This document shows positions 8,472 to 14,542 of a stretch of DNA of 31,410 nucleotides, piece by piece. The stretch is taken from the IMG/VR virus record IMGVR_UViG_3300025322_000113, positions 1-31,410 of that record, one strand, 5' to 3'. The first letter of the stretch is position 1, and every line of letters begins with the position of its first letter. This stretch comes from a virus. The notes below the pieces were generated by a model, which worked only from the letters and a program-made list of their open reading frames with translations, ran no database searches and was not told where the DNA came from. Both the position numbers and the translations under genes were made by a program.

Positions 8472-9507
8472 CTTGGAATTTGACGGAGGTTAAATCCTCA
8501 CGCTCTTTGTGCGGATACCAAATTGATCTATCCTGGGAATTGGGCGGTTCGCCCAATAGTTTAAGTAGGGCGATCTTATCTTCAACCGATCTGAAATTGA
8601 CAATGATCTGAATGTGGTTTGCCTCCCCCTGATACTCTGGCATCCCTACCCATTCTGCGGCAGAGTCCTTACTGTTTATTTCGTTTGCCGATCTGGTAAC
8701 CATTAAGAGATTGGCTAGTTTCTGGTTATCAAACCCCGTTCCCAAAAGTCCGGCATCGCCCTTTTCTTTAATCTCCTTCAGTATTTCGGTTAGTTTCCGG
8801 TCATCAACTTCCGTAAATTTACCCATCTCATTATTTGAAACAATTATTTTAAGTGCCTGATCGCTATCCGGTTCAATCTGGAGAATCTTTACCGGCACTA
8901 TTTTTATATCTAATTTTTTAGCAGCCTGAACTACCGCATGACCATCTAAAATAGTTCCGTCTTTGGTTATGAGGATGTTTTTATAAATCCCGTTCTGCTG
9001 GATACTTTTAACTAGATGGTCAATTTGTTCGGGTGGATGTTGACGATAACTATATTTGTTCGGTTTTAGAGTTTCAATGTCTGCCCGATCAAATAATGTA
9101 CTTAGAAAAAAGGGTTGTGGTAAGAAAGTTACTTGCGGTGCCGGTTGTAAATCCACGGTATAGTCCTGCCATTCAATCTCCGGAAAATCCTTCATCAGGA
9201 GAGTTACTTCGTCAAACTCGTAAAACCCCGCCCTGTCATTGTCGGAAAGCGCATAGTCAATTTTTTGTTTCCCACCCTTAATATCAACTACCGAAACCCA
9301 AATATCTTTAATTCCCAACTCCCGATAAGCCTTTAGTCTCATATTCCCCCCTAACACTTCTCCATCGGGGGTTATTACCAGCGGTTTATATTGACCCAGT
9401 TTTACAATCTGTTTTTTTAGCCGTTCCAGTCCTTCTTTAGTTATTGATCTGGGGTTTTTATCCCATTCCCGAAGTTTGTTTATATCCCAAATCGTCCTAT
9501 CTTCCAT
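8461..9507 (-). CDS. Tandem ParB-like domain protein, 348 aa
   Basis: Two ParB/sulfiredoxin-like domains lie in tandem. The first (about 5-80) has WDKNPRSITKEGLERLKKQI, then PLVITPDGEVLGGNMRLKA. The second (about 147-212) has NKYSYRQHPPEQIDHLVKSI, then NILITKDGTILDGHAVVQAA. In both, the DGxxLxGxxR/V segment corresponds to the nucleotide-binding loop of ParB-type domains, but the second lacks the usual arginine (GHAVV). The C-terminal 100 residues are mixed alpha/beta and end in a GEPPNSQDRSIWYPHKER segment. Such proteins often accompany phage base-modification genes and terminases. Start: TATTAT and GGGGAG lie directly upstream of the ATG. Confidence 0.75.
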   Translation of the reverse strand: MEDRTIWDINKLREWDKNPRSITKEGLERLKKQIVKLGQYKPLVITPDGEVLGGNMRLKAYRELGIKDIWVSVVDIKGGKQKIDYALSDNDRAGFYEFDEVTLLMKDFPEIEWQDYTVDLQPAPQVTFLPQPFFLSTLFDRADIETLKPNKYSYRQHPPEQIDHLVKSIQQNGIYKNILITKDGTILDGHAVVQAAKKLDIKIVPVKILQIEPDSDQALKIIVSNNEMGKFTEVDDRKLTEILKEIKEKGDAGLLGTGFDNQKLANLLMVTRSANEINSKDSAAEWVGMPEYQGEANHIQIIVNFRSVEDKIALLKLLGEPPNSQDRSIWYPHKEREDLTSVKFQDAT

Positions 9508-9520
9508 CTCCCCAATAATA

Positions 9521-9649
9521 TCACTTCAATTTTCCTTCTGTTATTTTCTCCGGTAGGTTATATTTCTTGGCCGTCTTGTAGTCTATGGTCTTATGTTTAA
9601 TCTTTAATCTTCTGCCGGGGCATACCCCGCCATAGCAGATTCTACTACC
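9521..9649 (-). other. Gene-like open frame with no start codon
   Basis: Between the ParB-like gene and the MerR-like gene, a 42-codon frame reads ICYGGVCPGRRLKIKHKTID then YKTAKKYNLPEKITEGKLK and stops with TGA at 9521. It is lysine-rich and looks like protein, but is closed upstream by TAA (9650-9652) and has no ATG, GTG or TTG at its start. A second short frame (ATG at 9660, 18 codons, MVFKVVESAMAGYAPAED) overlaps it in another register. The pair could be a small gene broken by a frameshift or sequencing error, or expressed by frameshifting. Confidence 0.3.
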
Positions 9650-9664
9650 TTAAATACCATCGCT

Positions 9665-9940
9665 TTAAGCCATACTACTATTTTCTGTTGGCGTGTTAAC
9701 CCCCGGATTGGTGGCCTGGGGTCTGCGAATGTTGTGGCGATATTGTTTAACTTCATTTACAATCTGGGCAATATCTTCGGAAGAATAAAACCTCCACTTA
9801 CCGTTCCCGAATCCAATAGCACTCTTGGGTTTTGAAATTACTCCCCGCCGTTCATAGCCAACTAAGGTGACATAGGAATGAGGAAGTCCGGCTTTGGCAA
9901 GAGCTATTAATAAATGCTTTTTGGAAAACATATCGGCCAT
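9665..9940 (-). CDS. MerR-like DNA-binding protein, 91 aa
   Basis: I take ATG 9938-9940 (MADMFSKKHLLIALAKAGLP) as the start because it clears the upstream gene; a start at 9985 would overlap it by 32 nt. Residues 5-70 have the winged-helix pattern of MerR-type domains: helix, GLPHSYVTLVGYERRGVISK, a basic wing, and KWRFYSSEDIAQIVNEVKQY, which is the usual 'R.Ys..DI..I' helix. The tail is short and polar. It has no effector-binding domain, so it is more like excisionase or MerR-type phage regulators. It follows the ssDNA-binding protein and zinc-ribbon genes in one operon. Confidence 0.6.
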   Translation of the reverse strand: MADMFSKKHLLIALAKAGLPHSYVTLVGYERRGVISKPKSAIGFGNGKWRFYSSEDIAQIVNEVKQYRHNIRRPQATNPGVNTPTENSSMA

Positions 9941-9953
9941 ATATATAAATATA

Positions 9954-10466
9954 TCATACTTTGTGTCCCCAGCACATCTCGTCATCGGTTAATCCCACCA
10001 CCCACTTACCGCAATCCTTACACCTGTGGATACTAGGATAGGCTAGTCTGGTATCAAATCCCTGATTGGCCGTTTCCTCTTTAAGTTCTAACTTTAGATC
10101 GGACGGACTTAAACTCTCGGCCTTAGATAAAAATACCTCGGCGATATCTTTGTCTACGTCTTTAATCGCCGGAGCAACCAACTGTAGTTTATAAAAAGGT
10201 ACTAATGCTACCCGTTCTCTGGAAAAACCATATTTTTCTACAAAAATCTCATAAATAGAAATGTATGAGTAGGCCGTTGATTCTTTGAGTCCAATTTCGG
10301 GAGCGGAGAGGAATGATAAAAAACTGGGATGCTGTAATGCCTCATACAGCTTGTTATCTCTAAAGTCCTTTAGTAGTGCGCCTAGGGAAAGAAACAACCC
10401 ACCTTGGACTTTAAGTGCCGCCTTAATAGCTTCGTACCTCTCATTTACAGCTTGTATGTCGGTCAT
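9954..10466 (-). CDS. Helical protein with C-terminal zinc ribbon, 170 aa
   Basis: The ATG follows the TAA of the ssDNA-binding gene directly (TAAATG). The first ~125 residues are predicted helical (VNERYEAIKAALKVQGGLFL, then GLKESTAYSYISIYEIFVEK). This resembles phage proteins of the DUF3102/KorB-like helical DNA-binding sort, which I cannot confirm. The C-terminus carries CKDCGKWV and CWGH (Cys149, Cys152, Cys165, His168), a probable zinc knuckle. Operon position between ssDNA-binding protein and MerR-like regulator suggests a DNA transaction role. Confidence 0.55.
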   Translation of the reverse strand: MTDIQAVNERYEAIKAALKVQGGLFLSLGALLKDFRDNKLYEALQHPSFLSFLSAPEIGLKESTAYSYISIYEIFVEKYGFSRERVALVPFYKLQLVAPAIKDVDKDIAEVFLSKAESLSPSDLKLELKEETANQGFDTRLAYPSIHRCKDCGKWVVGLTDDEMCWGHKV

Positions 10467-11084
10467 TTATAAGTCGTCTGGAATTTGATCCGCAAGACTA
10501 GCTCCTGTCGTATCGCTGGGTATGTCTTCAACTACTGTATGGGACTCCTTGCCTTTGCCTACGGTTAGTCCTTTGGCTTTCTCCAAGGCCTCCTCCTGTT
10601 CTTCGGTTAGGTCAACTTTGTCTAGTCTTCTGGTAACGTAATAATTTCCGGTGACTTCGGTTCTCTCTACTCCCCAGGCACAGCCAAAGACATCAACCCC
10701 ATCGTCTTTATAACCAACGATTGTCCAGTGAACGCTAGGAGCGGTTTGGAATATGCCGGCGGTATTATTATTTAGATTAAGTATCGGGTAAAAGAACGTG
10801 GCTTGCGGTTTTAGTTTGTTAGCAACTTCCATTTGTTTTTTATCATCTCCGGCAACTTGTCTCATGGCTTGCCACTGGTCACAAAAAGTACATGGGGTTT
10901 TGTTATCGGGAGAGTTATATTTGTCACACAGCACGGATTCTTTGTCTCCTATCCAATGCTTAGTTTCATATTTAGGGGGAGCGGCGATTATAAATCTGAT
11001 CTTCTCGCCCTTCGCCGTAAGTTTAATATAAAGGCCTCCGGCTCTCGGTACATTCAGGTTTTTATCAAATCCCGCTTCTTGCAT
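10467..11084 (-). CDS. gp32-like single-stranded DNA-binding protein, 205 aa
   Basis: The protein combines an OB-like beta region (KIRFIIAAPPKYETKHWIG to ATFFYPILNLNNN) with a zinc site His43-x9-Cys53-x11-Cys65-x2-Cys68. The same order of ligands occurs in T4 gp32 (His-x12-Cys-x9-Cys-x2-Cys). A helical acidic segment follows (TEEQEEALEKAKG) and the protein ends in an acidic tail (SLADQIPDDL), like the protein-interaction tails of SSB and gp32. It would coat ssDNA in phage replication or recombination. A strong extended -10 promoter stands 11 nt before the ATG; no good Shine-Dalgarno is seen. Confidence 0.7.
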   Translation of the reverse strand: MQEAGFDKNLNVPRAGGLYIKLTAKGEKIRFIIAAPPKYETKHWIGDKESVLCDKYNSPDNKTPCTFCDQWQAMRQVAGDDKKQMEVANKLKPQATFFYPILNLNNNTAGIFQTAPSVHWTIVGYKDDGVDVFGCAWGVERTEVTGNYYVTRRLDKVDLTEEQEEALEKAKGLTVGKGKESHTVVEDIPSDTTGASLADQIPDDL

Positions 11085-11088
11085 ACTC

Positions 11089-11116
11089 TTAACAGATTAT
11101 ACCATAATTGTATAAA
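11089..11116 (+). promoter_or_regulatory. Sigma-70-like promoter on the plus strand, driving the structured RNA
   Basis: TTAACA (11089-11094), a 16-nt spacer and TATAAA (11111-11116) form a good consensus-type promoter pointing rightward, against all genes. The start would be near 11123, about 12 nt before the first base of the pseudoknot helix. The minus-strand -10 of the ssDNA-binding gene lies inside this spacer, so the two promoters cannot be occupied at once. Confidence 0.5.
11096..11104 (-). promoter_or_regulatory. Extended -10 promoter for the ssDNA-binding operon
   Basis: On the minus strand TGGTATAAT is an extended -10 with a perfect TATAAT (11101-11096). The expected start near 11089 leaves only about 5 nt before the ATG at 11084. 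No -35 resembling TTGACA is present at the right distance; the upstream DNA is an AT repeat. It should drive the ssDNA-binding, zinc-ribbon and MerR-like genes, and perhaps the genes beyond. Confidence 0.6.
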
Positions 11117-11122
11117 TATATA

Positions 11123-11497
11123 TATACCTAAAATCAAGTGGCATCTGGACAGGTCTGTTACTCTCCGCCCCGTGGGTCTGACAGCGGAAATTAAGGCTGT
11201 TGACTTCGGAATTTGCACAATTTTCCTACTAAACAGCCAAGCCCCACTTGTCCTTAACCAGATGCCGATCGTATCTTACCACGCTGATAGATGGGGGCAA
11301 GGTTTGACTTGCAGGTTGCTTTGAAACTTACTCACGGAGTAGAAGTATCAACCTTCACGCTCCAGGGGTTGGGATTAAGACGTCGTATGAGTCCCCAACA
11401 TAACTCCGTTGTCTTTGCGGTTCACTGTCCGCACCCCATCTATCAATTTGTAAAGTACGATCAATCTCTGATCTGGCCCAAATGCGACAAAGGGCCA
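11123..11497 (+). ncRNA. Large multi-branched structured RNA candidate
   Basis: This region has no convincing gene but is full of inverted repeats. Domain 1: a 9-bp helix (11140-11148 with 11258-11266) plus CAAGT/ACTTG (11135-11139 with 11246-11250), which together form a pseudoknot with adjoining 5' strands. Inside are hairpins 11164-11188 and 11195-11238. Domain 2: a perfect 12-bp helix (11285-11296 with 11434-11445) enclosing hairpins 11297-11312, 11314-11353, 11368-11399 and 11416-11433. ACGGAGT (11334-11340) can also pair with ACTCCGT (11403-11409). Domain 3: hairpins 11459-11473 and 11474-11497. The strand is inferred from the plus promoter at 11089-11116. The overall style recalls large phage RNAs such as ROOL and GOLLD, but no identity is shown. 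No intrinsic terminator was found. Confidence 0.5.
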
Positions 11498-11509
11498 AAC
11501 CGCAGACTA

Positions 11510-12523
11510 CTACTGTTGCCAGTAGTAAAACACTGCACGGAACAACTTAGTAATTGGTCCGTCTGGTATCACTACGATTGGGCCTCCGCCACAACCCGCT
11601 TTTTGCTGTAATCCGAAAGTATATGCCAGTGACGGGTTTAATCCGCCAATGACTACATATCCATCGTTTTGCTCATCACGGACTGAATGAGTCCAACTAA
11701 TGGGCAGGGACTTATGTTCTCCCTCGGTGTAGTAGATATTGACCTGATCTGCCTGGGTCTTGTTCCACTTCACTGTCGCTATCGCACCAGCTCTCAATAC
11801 ATGAGGATTCTGTGGAAGCAAAATAGTATTTAGATCGGTACATACCGGCGCACCACCAGCTTGTGCTGGGGTCAGCGGTTGTTCTGGTGTCCTAGTGGGT
11901 TCAGGCGTTGGTTCGGGTGTTGGCTCCGGTTCATTTGCCTCACAATAAAAGTAGTCGTTGTCTCCTGGTTTTTCCAGGTATTCTTCCTCTTCATATTCTC
12001 GGTGATAACCTTTCTCACAATCACAGTACCCCTCGGTATTGGTCATGTATTTAGGTGTTTCACTTTGATTCCCCGCAATGTTCGTACACACATCCACTTG
12101 GGGTGTCGGTGTGGGAGGAACTGGGGTTGGCGTAGGAGGAACCGAAGTCGGAGTTGGAATAGGGGTCGGCTGGGGAACATTACAGTTGTTGTTCCAAGTC
12201 GCTTGTCCCTGTGTAGTCCAATTCCTGCCGTTAAAATCCCAGAAACCAGGAGGGATAATATCGTTCCCATTTTGGTGTCCACTTGTATTGTGGTCACCCC
12301 CACCACTGCCGTCTACTGCGTTCCAATCCACGGTTAGTTTCTGGTATGGGTTCTGTTGGCTACTGGTAGCGTGGCAGATAGTTACCTGCGTGGTCGCTCT
12401 TGCCTTGCCCGTTACAAAGAAAAAGAAAACGACCATAACAGCTATTACCCCCAAAACAATTAAGGCAGTCATCCACGGCCCTTCCATTTTCATTAGAGGT
12501 GTTTCTTGTTTACCTTTAGACAT
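11510..12523 (-). CDS. Membrane-anchored surface protein with Pro/Thr linkers, 337 aa
   Basis: A short cytoplasmic start and one membrane segment (residues about 17-39, ending at ARATTQ) act as anchor or signal. Outside lie three domains separated by Pro-rich linkers: residues 44-114 (VTICHATSSQQNPY to NWTTQGQATWNNNC), a Cys-rich EGF-like stretch (146-194, with CDCEKGYH), and a beta-sandwich, FN3-like domain (227-317). Linkers (115-143 and 195-226) are PTP/PVPP and EPTPEPT repeats. The first domain resembles secreted proteins I know from Patescibacteria and Actinobacteria. A strong Shine-Dalgarno (AGGGGGGTGA) precedes the ATG. It lies among early genes, so surface alteration or superinfection exclusion is more likely than a virion role. 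The stop codon overlaps a perfect 8-bp hairpin (11508-11527) with a GCAA loop on this strand. Confidence 0.75.
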   Translation of the reverse strand: MSKGKQETPLMKMEGPWMTALIVLGVIAVMVVFFFFVTGKARATTQVTICHATSSQQNPYQKLTVDWNAVDGSGGGDHNTSGHQNGNDIIPPGFWDFNGRNWTTQGQATWNNNCNVPQPTPIPTPTSVPPTPTPVPPTPTPQVDVCTNIAGNQSETPKYMTNTEGYCDCEKGYHREYEEEEYLEKPGDNDYFYCEANEPEPTPEPTPEPTRTPEQPLTPAQAGGAPVCTDLNTILLPQNPHVLRAGAIATVKWNKTQADQVNIYYTEGEHKSLPISWTHSVRDEQNDGYVVIGGLNPSLAYTFGLQQKAGCGGGPIVVIPDGPITKLFRAVFYYWQQ

Positions 12524-12547
12524 TTATTTCTTCACCCCCCTCTACAA

Positions 12548-12652
12548 TCATAATGTTTGCGAAATTAAATAAATCCAATATGCGAGTGACAATCCAAAAA
12601 CAAAGCAGAATAGGTAGAAGAACAAATATGGCAAAGAGTACCAATTTTTCAT
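12548..12652 (-). CDS. Small membrane protein, 34 aa
   Basis: The ATG (12650-12652) overlaps the stop of the upstream gene as ATGA, and TGA is at 12548-12550. The product starts MKNWYSLPYLFFYLFCFVFG and continues LSLAYWIYLISQTL, so nearly the whole chain is one hydrophobic, aromatic-rich membrane helix. It is followed within 25 nt by the anchored surface protein gene and may act with it, for instance in the same membrane. It is too small for family assignment. Confidence 0.6.
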   Translation of the reverse strand: MKNWYSLPYLFFYLFCFVFGLSLAYWIYLISQTL

Positions 12653-12855
12653 ACTGATCCCTCGGTTCCATTCTTTCCCAATACTACACCAAAATTGTAA
12701 CTTCCATCTTCAAACACAAACCCAACTATACCGTGTTTTTTGTGGCAGGTTTGGAGAAAATCTTTGAAATGGGTATCTATCCGGTAGTACGCAACTCCGG
12801 TTGTATGAATTTCGTTTTCCTCTATATCAATTGCTGTTACCTTTTGTTTTTTCAT
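12649..12855 (-). CDS. Hypothetical early protein, 68 aa
   Basis: The gene starts inside the end of the preceding one (29-nt overlap) and ends in an ATGA junction with the 34-aa membrane protein. The product has a beta-helix-beta look: KVTAIDIEENEIHTTGVAYY, a helix with HFKDFLQTCHKKHG, then GFVFEDGSYNFGVVLG. I do not recognise it. No signal sequence is seen. Confidence 0.55.
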   Translation of the reverse strand: MKKQKVTAIDIEENEIHTTGVAYYRIDTHFKDFLQTCHKKHGIVGFVFEDGSYNFGVVLGKNGTEGSV

Positions 12856-13036
12856 AGTCTTGCTGGACTTTAAGGTTAAATTCGTTAATTTGTCGGTTAC
12901 TTAAAACTAGAAGTCCCCCGTCAAACCCGACTGCGGCATACTTATCTCGCCCATATTTTCTGTTTAATTCCTCTACCCGATCTAGGGCTTGTTGGGCCTC
13001 TCGGAAAAACTCTCCTACAACTATTCGTCCGGCCAT
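12827..13036 (-). CDS. Hypothetical early protein, 69 aa
   Basis: It starts MAGRIVVGEFFREAQQALDR. A helical first half is followed by a YAAVGFDGGLLVLSNRQINE strand region and a charged tail. It overlaps its neighbours by 16 and 29 nt, so it is part of a tightly packed operon of small genes (12649-13729). Function unknown; compact size and early position fit host-takeover proteins, which is inference. Confidence 0.52.
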   Translation of the reverse strand: MAGRIVVGEFFREAQQALDRVEELNRKYGRDKYAAVGFDGGLLVLSNRQINEFNLKVQQDYEKTKGNSN

Positions 13037-13272
13037 TTGAAGTATGCTAGTTTGTACTTCCCCCGTCCGTGGTGATCGGTGAAAGTCCGATAAGTAACTG
13101 CACCGGCAAAATTAGCAAACTCCCTTCGCTGTACTCCTACTTCAACAGCAAAAGTTTCTCCGTCATCATAGGTTATCCCGCTATTATAATCGTGGTCTGG
13201 CACTGGGGCGTAAAACCCTTGCTGTTTAATATACTTGCCGTCAATTAGTTTTTTTAGTCTGTAAACTTTCAT
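13021..13272 (-). CDS. Hypothetical early protein, 83 aa
   Basis: The ATG overlaps the upstream stop as ATGA. The product starts MKVYRLKKLIDGKYIKQQGF and is rich in Tyr, Asp and Lys with a strand-dominated pattern (ETFAVEVGVQRREF, AVTYRTFTDHHGRGKYKLAYF). No known motif is seen. Translational coupling on both sides supports it as a real gene. Confidence 0.55.
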   Translation of the reverse strand: MKVYRLKKLIDGKYIKQQGFYAPVPDHDYNSGITYDDGETFAVEVGVQRREFANFAGAVTYRTFTDHHGRGKYKLAYFKWPDE

Positions 13273-13538
13273 ATCCCCGTAATTCCAACTTTAGAAAACC
13301 AAATTAAAGCCTCATCCCGTCCTTCGGTATCTTCCGGTTCCTCTTGTATTCTTCGCACAAGTTCTCCCTGATTCTCTCCGTCAAACTGTCCCCAAAAAAA
13401 CCAAACATTATCGGAGATATCGGTAGATACTGATTCATTCCTCTCTTGTTTGTCGCTCCTATATCCGAAAGTATCGTCATATTTTTCCCAGACTTGATGC
13501 GCAACCCGTTTTAATAATTCCAAAGCGTCTTTACTCAT
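13269..13538 (-). CDS. Hypothetical early protein, 89 aa
   Basis: ATGA junctions link it to both neighbours. It starts MSKDALELLKRVAHQVWEKY, then has a polar DKQERNESVSTDISDN stretch, VWFFWGQFDG, and an acidic EEPEDTEGRDEALIWFSKVG end. It has an acidic character and no membrane segment or cysteine motif. Family not recognised. Confidence 0.55.
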   Translation of the reverse strand: MSKDALELLKRVAHQVWEKYDDTFGYRSDKQERNESVSTDISDNVWFFWGQFDGENQGELVRRIQEEPEDTEGRDEALIWFSKVGITGI

Positions 13539-13729
13539 ACTTTTTCTGGATCGGTTTCAAAAAATCCGTCCTTCGTCTTGTAAATAATCACAGTCTCAAA
13601 CCCCCCAGTATTTCCTTCTAATACAACCCTAAACTCCAAGCTCTGAAAATAGTCTCCATCCTTTATAGTTTCGTCAAATACGTGGTTGGCGCATTTTTCA
13701 AGCATGGCGTGTATTTTTCCTTTGTTCAT
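13535..13729 (-). CDS. Hypothetical early protein, 64 aa
   Basis: ATG 13727-13729 is supported by GGAGG about 8 nt upstream, although it overlaps the Hjc-like nuclease gene by 32 nt. A second ATG eight codons in (MLEKCANHVFDE) is possible. The product is a small alpha/beta protein with YFQSLEFRVVLEGNTGGFET then VIIYKTKDGFFETDPEKV. Function unknown. Confidence 0.52.
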   Translation of the reverse strand: MNKGKIHAMLEKCANHVFDETIKDGDYFQSLEFRVVLEGNTGGFETVIIYKTKDGFFETDPEKV

Positions 13730-14066
13730 CTCTGTAATCCTCCAACTCTTTAAGTAAATTAAGGAACTCCCCAGCTTCTAGGGCGACTATAATCGGCCGA
13801 TAATTACTTGTAAATACTAACACCGGAGGCCTGTTTGGCCGCTTCTGGGCCTCGGCTTGAGTCCACCAATCCCAGAAAGCTATCTTTTCTTGGTTTTTCA
13901 ATTCAAACTGCCAAGGTAAGTGAGTCCAGATGTCGGACTTTAATCCCTCAAACCCTCCGCTCCTAGGCATCCTTTTAGCATCAGAATCTAAACCGCTCTC
14001 CCGTAACATCTTGGCAAAGCGGAGTTCAAGTCTGCGCCCCTTCTCCTTCGGTGCAAAGTATTTCAT
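13698..14066 (-). CDS. PD-(D/E)XK nuclease, Holliday-junction-resolvase-like, 122 aa
   Basis: The protein follows the layout of Hjc/VRR-type nucleases: KEKGRRLELRFAKMLRESGL with Glu14, SGGFEGLKSDIW with Asp45, and WQFELKNQEKIAF with Glu55 and Lys57. These give an E...D...ExK active site. A helix (WWTQAEAQKRPNRPPVLVF) and a strand (RPIIVAL) follow, as in the fold. Size is right for archaeal-type Holliday junction resolvases. It probably resolves recombination or replication junctions before packaging. ATGA coupling joins it to the HTH gene upstream. Confidence 0.72.
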   Translation of the reverse strand: MKYFAPKEKGRRLELRFAKMLRESGLDSDAKRMPRSGGFEGLKSDIWTHLPWQFELKNQEKIAFWDWWTQAEAQKRPNRPPVLVFTSNYRPIIVALEAGEFLNLLKELEDYRDEQRKNTRHA

Positions 14067-14542
14067 TGTTTTAGCCTCGCATTCAGAAACCCTACAATGT
14101 TAGACTTTGAGGCGACTTGCTTTAAGGCTTGGTACTCCTCTTGGATGGCCGCAGTATTCTTTGCAACCTTCTCCTCCACATAACCAGCAATGGCCTCTTG
14201 CAACCCGTCCCAGGCCTTTGTGAGGTTCGCTTCTGCGTCCCCGACAAATACCGTGGTGTGTTCCTCAATGTGGACTATCTCTGGTTTGTGATAACCATTA
14301 CCGCCGGATTCGTTTTTAGCCTTGATGAGTTCAACCGCCATCTCATATTCTGTTTTAGATTTTATCCTTTCAATTTTATCGCCAGTAAGATATCTCTGTA
14401 AATCTTTGATGGCATTCATTGCGGTGGTGTATGAGACTCGGAATTTCTTGGCTAAAGCTTTAGTCGTTCGTCCAGCAATAAAATCATCATAAAGTTCTAC
14501 TAAATCGTGTCGCTTTAGATAGTGTTTAGTTTTTCTTACCAT
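14063..14542 (-). CDS. Helix-turn-helix protein, 159 aa
   Basis: ATG 14540-14542 is chosen because AGAGGGGGTG lies 6 nt upstream; the in-frame GTG at 14551 lies inside that site. Residues about 10-45 (VELYDDFIAGRTTKALAKKF then RVSYTTAMNAIKDLQRYL) form a homeodomain- or resolvase-like helix-turn-helix. The rest is mostly charged helix, with a GGNGYHKPEIVHIEEHTTVF segment in the middle. It could be a transcription regulator of the early operon or a replication accessory factor. ATGA overlap with the nuclease gene downstream. Confidence 0.6.
   Translation of the reverse strand: MVRKTKHYLKRHDLVELYDDFIAGRTTKALAKKFRVSYTTAMNAIKDLQRYLTGDKIERIKSKTEYEMAVELIKAKNESGGNGYHKPEIVHIEEHTTVFVGDAEANLTKAWDGLQEAIAGYVEEKVAKNTAAIQEEYQALKQVASKSNIVGFLNARLKQ

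Noticed and set aside
10833-11324. Open frame of 163 codons on the plus strand running from the ssDNA-binding gene into the noncoding region
   Set aside because: Its first part is antisense to a real gene and its second part is the structured RNA region. The amino acid sequence has no domain pattern and there is no ribosome-binding site.
11136-11497. Known large RNAs: tmRNA, RNase P RNA or group I intron
   Set aside because: I looked for the RNase P GAGGAAAGTCC core, the tRNA-like ends of tmRNA and the group I R and S core sequences on both strands and did not see them. A covariance search would be decisive.
11291-11611. Open frame of 106 codons on the plus strand
   Set aside because: It lies over perfect hairpins and the antisense end of the surface protein gene. 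Codon content does not look like its neighbours.
12078-12572. Gly/Val-rich open frame on the plus strand
   Set aside because: It is the mirror of the PTP-rich linkers of the surface protein; its low complexity follows from the opposite strand.
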